A stretch of 64,000 bases of DNA from RPQJ01 sp041910015 (GTDB taxonomy: Bacteria > Pseudomonadota > Gammaproteobacteria > Steroidobacterales > Steroidobacteraceae): contig JAYRRR010000133.1 in the NCBI GenBank assembly GCA_041910015.1, positions 4,718 through 68,717 on the forward strand, given 5' to 3'. The number at the start of each line of letters is the position of its first letter. Position 1 is the first letter of the stretch. A program made the translations under genes and the position numbers. The notes under the pieces are model-generated. The model was given only the letters and a program-made list of their open reading frames with translations. It ran no database searches and was not told the origin of the DNA. Below are positions 60,719 to 64,000 of this stretch, piece after piece.

Positions 60719-62001
60719 TTCTTCGCCCCGTCCAACCGGACGTATTGCAGCGGCGCGCAGGGATACACCGCCACCTTCACCGGACCCTCGCCGTGCCGCG
60801 CGCGCAGCACCGCGAGCACCTCGTCCCAGGTGCGATGCAGCCGCGCCGCCGAAAACCGCTTGGCCAGATCGGCTTCCGAGATGTGGGGGCACAGAAAATC
60901 GAAGTCGAGCGACTTGCGGCTCTGCGTGCGCCACAGGCTCGTCGCCAGGTGCCGCACCTGCTTGAAGATGTGCTGTACGCGCAGTGTCTTCAAGCGTACG
61001 GCGAGGCGCCCGACCAGCGACAGTTCCGTCGGCTTGAGACGGTGGGCACCGGGACCGTGCGAGCCGTCGGCGATGGCGACCTTCGACACGCCGGGACCGG
61101 CCGCCATCAGCGGCCACGTGCCCCAGGGTACGAACCAGAGACTGGCGTCCACCGGATACGCATTGGAGACGATGATCTGTGCATCGGCAACCGGGACCAC
61201 CGCGAATTTCTCCGTCGCCACGCGCGCACCTTCACGGTGCGCGAGCACGCGGTCGCCCGCGAACAGGCCCGCCACGCGCCGCTGGTGATCGAGAATCACG
61301 TTGACGATGAAGTTCAGGCCGAGCCGGCCGGTGATGACGTCGAGCTCGCGCCGGAAGTCGTTGTCGATCGAGTCGCCACGGGCCCTCGCACCCTTGAGCA
61401 GGTCGTGCAGGTAACGCGCGCTCTGGGTTCCGGCGACGCCGGGCACGAGGATCTTCGAGCCGCCGGAGAAGCCCGCGCCGTCGTGCGGCATGATGCCGCC
61501 GATGCCAATCTTCAGGTCGGCTTCCATCACCGTGCGGTTGACGAACAGCGGGATTCCGGACGGCGACTTGCCGCAGGCGACGACGTCGCCGTCGGGATCG
61601 TGCAGTTCCCAGGCGACGCGGGCGGCTGCGGCCACGCCCACTTTCAGCAGGTTGTGCTCTTCGGGCGCCGGCTCGTGCCCGCCCGCGGCGATGACCACGC
61701 GCACCTGTGACAGCGACAGGCCGCCGGCCTCGAGTTCGTCGAGCACCAGCGGCAGCAACTCGGCCGTCGGCGTCGGACGCGAAATGTCATCGATGATGAT
61801 GACGGCTTTCCGGCTGCGCCGGGCCAGCTCGGCAAGCGGCGGCGAACCGATCGGCGCCCGCACGCGCGCGCGCATCTGCTCGACGTCGAGCGCCGGACCG
61901 GCGCTGGCACCCACGACCTGCACGTCCCACGCATCCGGAAACGTGAGCTTCAGCTGGCGGTCGCCATTCCAGGCACCGCTGAAAATCTCGACCGTCTTCA
62001 T
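60715..62001 (-). CDS. LarA-family nickel-pincer racemase/epimerase homolog
   Basis: A 428-residue homolog of lactate racemase LarA (DUF2088 plus C-terminal domain). Residues known from L. plantarum LarA are kept at nearly equal positions: Asp72 and Arg75 in DDISRPTP, His109 in GGHEP, His173 in PHDGAGFSGG, Lys183 in GGSK (the Lys that binds the cofactor) and His199 in YLHD (nickel ligand). The 173/183/199 spacing equals 174/184/200 of LarA. It should therefore hold NPN and move a hydride on an alpha-hydroxy acid. Overlaps of 4 bp with both neighbours tie it to glycan genes; the substrate is probably not free lactate. Confidence 0.9.
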   Translation of the reverse strand: MKTVEIFSGAWNGDRQLKLTFPDAWDVQVVGASAGPALDVEQMRARVRAPIGSPPLAELARRSRKAVIIIDDISRPTPTAELLPLVLDELEAGGLSLSQVRVVIAAGGHEPAPEEHNLLKVGVAAAARVAWELHDPDGDVVACGKSPSGIPLFVNRTVMEADLKIGIGGIMPHDGAGFSGGSKILVPGVAGTQSARYLHDLLKGARARGDSIDNDFRRELDVITGRLGLNFIVNVILDHQRRVAGLFAGDRVLAHREGARVATEKFAVVPVADAQIIVSNAYPVDASLWFVPWGTWPLMAAGPGVSKVAIADGSHGPGAHRLKPTELSLVGRLAVRLKTLRVQHIFKQVRHLATSLWRTQSRKSLDFDFLCPHISEADLAKRFSAARLHRTWDEVLAVLRARHGEGPVKVAVYPCAPLQYVRLDGAKK

Positions 62002-62816
62002 CCTGACCCACTGCTGGAAGGCTTGCCGCCGGACACTCTGACGAGTGTTTCGACGCGCTGCAAGAGTTGCCGCTGCATGCGCCCCTCGCGCCGGCCTGCC
62101 AGCCCGGTTGCCACGGGCAGCTCCCAGCGCGCCAGTTCCGCGGCGATCCCCGGCCGGAGCTGCAGGTATCGCCGCAGGTACGTCCGCCAGAAGATCGCAC
62201 GGCCACCTTCGAGTGCGATGCGCGCGACGAGGCTCTTCGGCTGCTCGCCGAAGCGCAGTTGCAGCAGGGCGTTGGCCACGTCGCCGAGCGGATTACCACG
62301 CGTCGCCAGCATCCAGTCGATGAGCGCCGCGCCGTCGTCGTAGACAATGACGTTCAGCATGTGGATGTCGTTGTGGCAGACGCGGTCGTCGTCGGGCAAC
62401 TGCTCGAGTGTGGCGAGCGCGAGCCGACGCGACGCCAGCGGCACGCAACGCGCGCTCTCGATCTCATCAGTGATGCGTTCACGCTGTGACGGCAGTTCGC
62501 CCGAGCGGCAAGCATGCAACTCGTCGTGCAGTTCGGCCAGCTTGCGCGCCGCGCGCAGGATGAGCCAGGGCCGCGACCGGACTTCGCCGCTCAGCGTCCG
62601 ACCGGTGCGCAGACCGCTGAACACGATGCCGGGGCGGCCGTCGATTTCGACCAGCTCGTCAGCGCGTGGCGCCACGACGCCGGCATGCTGCAACATGGCC
62701 GAGAAGCCGGCCTCCGTCGGCGCCAGCGAGGCGAATTCGGGCACGAACAGCTTGAGGATCCTGCCGTCCGGCAGTTCGAAGACCTCGCTCTTGTGTCCCT
62801 GGCCGATCTTCCTCAT
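61998..62816 (-). CDS. APH-like phosphotransferase
   Basis: A 272-residue kinase-fold protein of the aminoglycoside phosphotransferase / lipopolysaccharide kinase type. The N-lobe has GQGHKSEVFELPDGRILKLF with the ATP-site Lys; the catalytic loop is CHNDIHMLNVIV (HxDxxxxN type) and the metal Asp is in ALIDWMLATRGNPLGDVA. It could phosphorylate a sugar or lipid acceptor. The start overlaps the stop of the upstream UPF0104 gene, and its stop overlaps the start of the LarA-like gene. Confidence 0.85.
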   Translation of the reverse strand: MRKIGQGHKSEVFELPDGRILKLFVPEFASLAPTEAGFSAMLQHAGVVAPRADELVEIDGRPGIVFSGLRTGRTLSGEVRSRPWLILRAARKLAELHDELHACRSGELPSQRERITDEIESARCVPLASRRLALATLEQLPDDDRVCHNDIHMLNVIVYDDGAALIDWMLATRGNPLGDVANALLQLRFGEQPKSLVARIALEGGRAIFWRTYLRRYLQLRPGIAAELARWELPVATGLAGRREGRMQRQLLQRVETLVRVSGGKPSSSGSG

Positions 62817-63868
62817 TCCGCGGCGCTCCGTCGTGGATCGGGGCGCGATCCCAGCGCGACGTTCCTGAGTTCCAGGAGCCCGCCCAGGCTGTTGCTCAAC
62901 AGGCTGATGATGAACATCAGGAATGCGATCGCGACAGCCTGCGACGCCGGCACGGCATAGGACTGCAGCAGGATGACGAGACTGCCTTCACGCAGGCCGA
63001 TGCCCGAAAGGGAGATCGGCAGCATCATGATCGCCTGCAGCACGACGCGTACCCAGGCGATCGTCATCCAGGAGAGATCCACGCCAACCGCCTTGGCCAC
63101 GAGCCAGAAGCTGGCGATCCCAAGCACGTGACGGACCAGCGAAATGGCCGAGATTGTCCAGACCATATTGCCGAAGCGGTGATAGCTGCTGGCGGTCGAA
63201 TTCGCGATTTCCTTCAGCTTGTCGACGAGTCGGCCACGGAGCCGCGCGAACAGCGGCGACCGCAACAGCCACCTGGCATGCGCCGTCACGACCGGGCTCG
63301 ACAGCACGAAATGCAGCACCATCAGCGCGATGGCCGCCCCGATCATGACGAACCCGATCCAGCGCCCGGCACCCGTCGGCAGGTCGATCGCCCAGAAGGT
63401 GACACCGAGCAGCAGCAGCGCGATCATGTTGACGACCCGCGTCAGCACGAGCGCCGCCATGACCTCGCCCCACTGATTCGTGGGCCCGGCGAGCCGGTAG
63501 AGCTTGACGGCCGAGGCCATCAACTCGCTCGGCAGAAACTGACCGTAAAAGCGGGTGATCATCTTGGTCTCGAAGACGTCCCAGGCGGTCACCGGCACCC
63601 GGGCGCGACGCAGCAGCAGCCAGAGCTGGATGCCTTCGAGGTAGGCGATGACCTGCGTCAGCACGAAGCTGCCCGCGGCGTGCCAGACGTTGGCGTTGCG
63701 CAGCGCGACGACGACGTCGCCGAGGGGAATGAACCAGAAGATGCCGACGACGAGCGCGGCCGAGCCCAGCACCCGGAGGGTGCGCTTTTGCCATTTGCCG
63801 AGTTTCAGGACCGTGGCCTCGTCACTTGCGCAGGGGAATGCCTGCCACGATGTCGGAATAGAGGCCAC
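62813..63868 (-). CDS. UPF0104 / lysylphosphatidylglycerol-synthase-like membrane protein
   Basis: A multi-pass membrane protein of 331-351 residues with about 8 helices. It shows RFYGQFLPSELMASAVKLYRL, ATSSYHRF-like loop residues and MLPISLSGIGLREGSLVILL, the signature of the UPF0104/LPG-synthase transmembrane family (flippase-like). In glycan loci these proteins are often suspected of moving a lipid-linked intermediate. The start is unclear: the only canonical in-frame start is a GTG at 63868 that overlaps the upstream gene by 47 bp. A CTG at 63808 has GAGG 8 bases upstream and lies 14 bases past that gene's stop. Confidence 0.85.
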   Translation of the reverse strand: MASIPTSWQAFPCASDEATVLKLGKWQKRTLRVLGSAALVVGIFWFIPLGDVVVALRNANVWHAAGSFVLTQVIAYLEGIQLWLLLRRARVPVTAWDVFETKMITRFYGQFLPSELMASAVKLYRLAGPTNQWGEVMAALVLTRVVNMIALLLLGVTFWAIDLPTGAGRWIGFVMIGAAIALMVLHFVLSSPVVTAHARWLLRSPLFARLRGRLVDKLKEIANSTASSYHRFGNMVWTISAISLVRHVLGIASFWLVAKAVGVDLSWMTIAWVRVVLQAIMMLPISLSGIGLREGSLVILLQSYAVPASQAVAIAFLMFIISLLSNSLGGLLELRNVALGSRPDPRRSAAE

Positions 63869-64000
63869 TCAGCGTGCGTGCCAGCGTCGGGTAGCTGAGC
63901 CTGGCCTCGCACAGCGCCCGCGCCTGTCGACCGAGTTGCCCGAGACGGCCGGCATCCGCCAGCAGCCATTGCAGGGCCTCTGCCAGTCGGTGCTCGTCAC
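63822..64000 (-). CDS. glycosyltransferase, C-terminal fragment (gene continues beyond window)
   Basis: Only the last 58 codons are in the window. They read DEHRLAEALQWLLADAG, then RQARALCEARLSYPTLA and a tail ending GIPLRK. This matches the end of GT-B family 4 glycosyltransferases, where an E/D-rich helix is followed by R-x-x-A helices. It is the upstream member of the same operon. The exact type cannot be settled from this piece. Confidence 0.65.
   Translation of the reverse strand, partial: DEHRLAEALQWLLADAGRLGQLGRQARALCEARLSYPTLARTLSGLYSDIVAGIPLRK

Overview
The window is high-GC, densely packed bacterial chromosome, best read as a gammaproteobacterium related to Xanthomonadales/Steroidobacterales. 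Reasons: a fused aspartokinase-diaminopimelate decarboxylase, a his operon led by a TrpR-family repressor, a MetX-type homoserine acyltransferase behind a SAM-I riboswitch, a tonB-exbB-exbD-exbD cluster, and the thrS-infC-rpmI-rplT-pheST-ihfA-merR order. No prophage, insertion sequence or CRISPR array was seen.

Layout. 1-5.5 kb: end of a CobB-type sirtuin, a DUF3187 protein, the MsrPQ repair system, an EamA transporter and a stand-alone KAS III. 5.7-10.8 kb: two paralogous exported TPR proteins and a TonB/ExbB/ExbD/ExbD energy-transduction cluster. 11-14.6 kb: ilvD, a small membrane protein and an M17 aminopeptidase. 14.8-20.8 kb: ilvC-leuA-leuC-leuD-leuB behind what looks like a complete leucine attenuator. 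20.9-24.2 kb: a predicted small RNA, remains of two toxin-antitoxin genes, and metX-metB behind a SAM-I riboswitch. 24.4-31.9 kb: hisR-hisGDCBHAFIE with a palindromic operator; hisF appears to start at ATT. 31.9-40.8 kb: an MFS transporter, a DUF3597 protein, asd and the lysC-lysA fusion, small envelope and housekeeping genes, tRNA-Pro. 40.9-48.3 kb: the translation cluster (merR, ihfA, pheTS, rplT, rpmI, infC starting at ATC, thrS) and tRNA-Val, with a palindromic repeat between rplT and pheS. 48.4-53 kb: uvrB, an aspartate aminotransferase, a Cys/His-rich small protein, tRNA-Asn and an exported protein.

53.2-64 kb is the most unusual part. It looks like an envelope-glycan locus: three glycosyltransferases, a sulfotransferase, a CapK-like adenylate-forming protein, an APH-like kinase and a UPF0104 membrane protein. 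It also holds the complete nickel-pincer cofactor pathway (larC-larE-larB) and a LarA-family enzyme, translationally coupled between a glycosyltransferase gene and the kinase gene. All LarA cofactor and catalytic residues that I could place are conserved at matching spacing. My inference is that a nickel-pincer racemase or epimerase prepares or modifies a building block of this glycan. The substrate is unknown.

Amino-acid supply dominates the middle of the window and shows four kinds of control that can be read from the DNA: transcription attenuation (ilv-leu), a riboswitch (met), a TrpR-family repressor (his), and non-canonical start codons (hisF, infC) that IF3 would be expected to sense.
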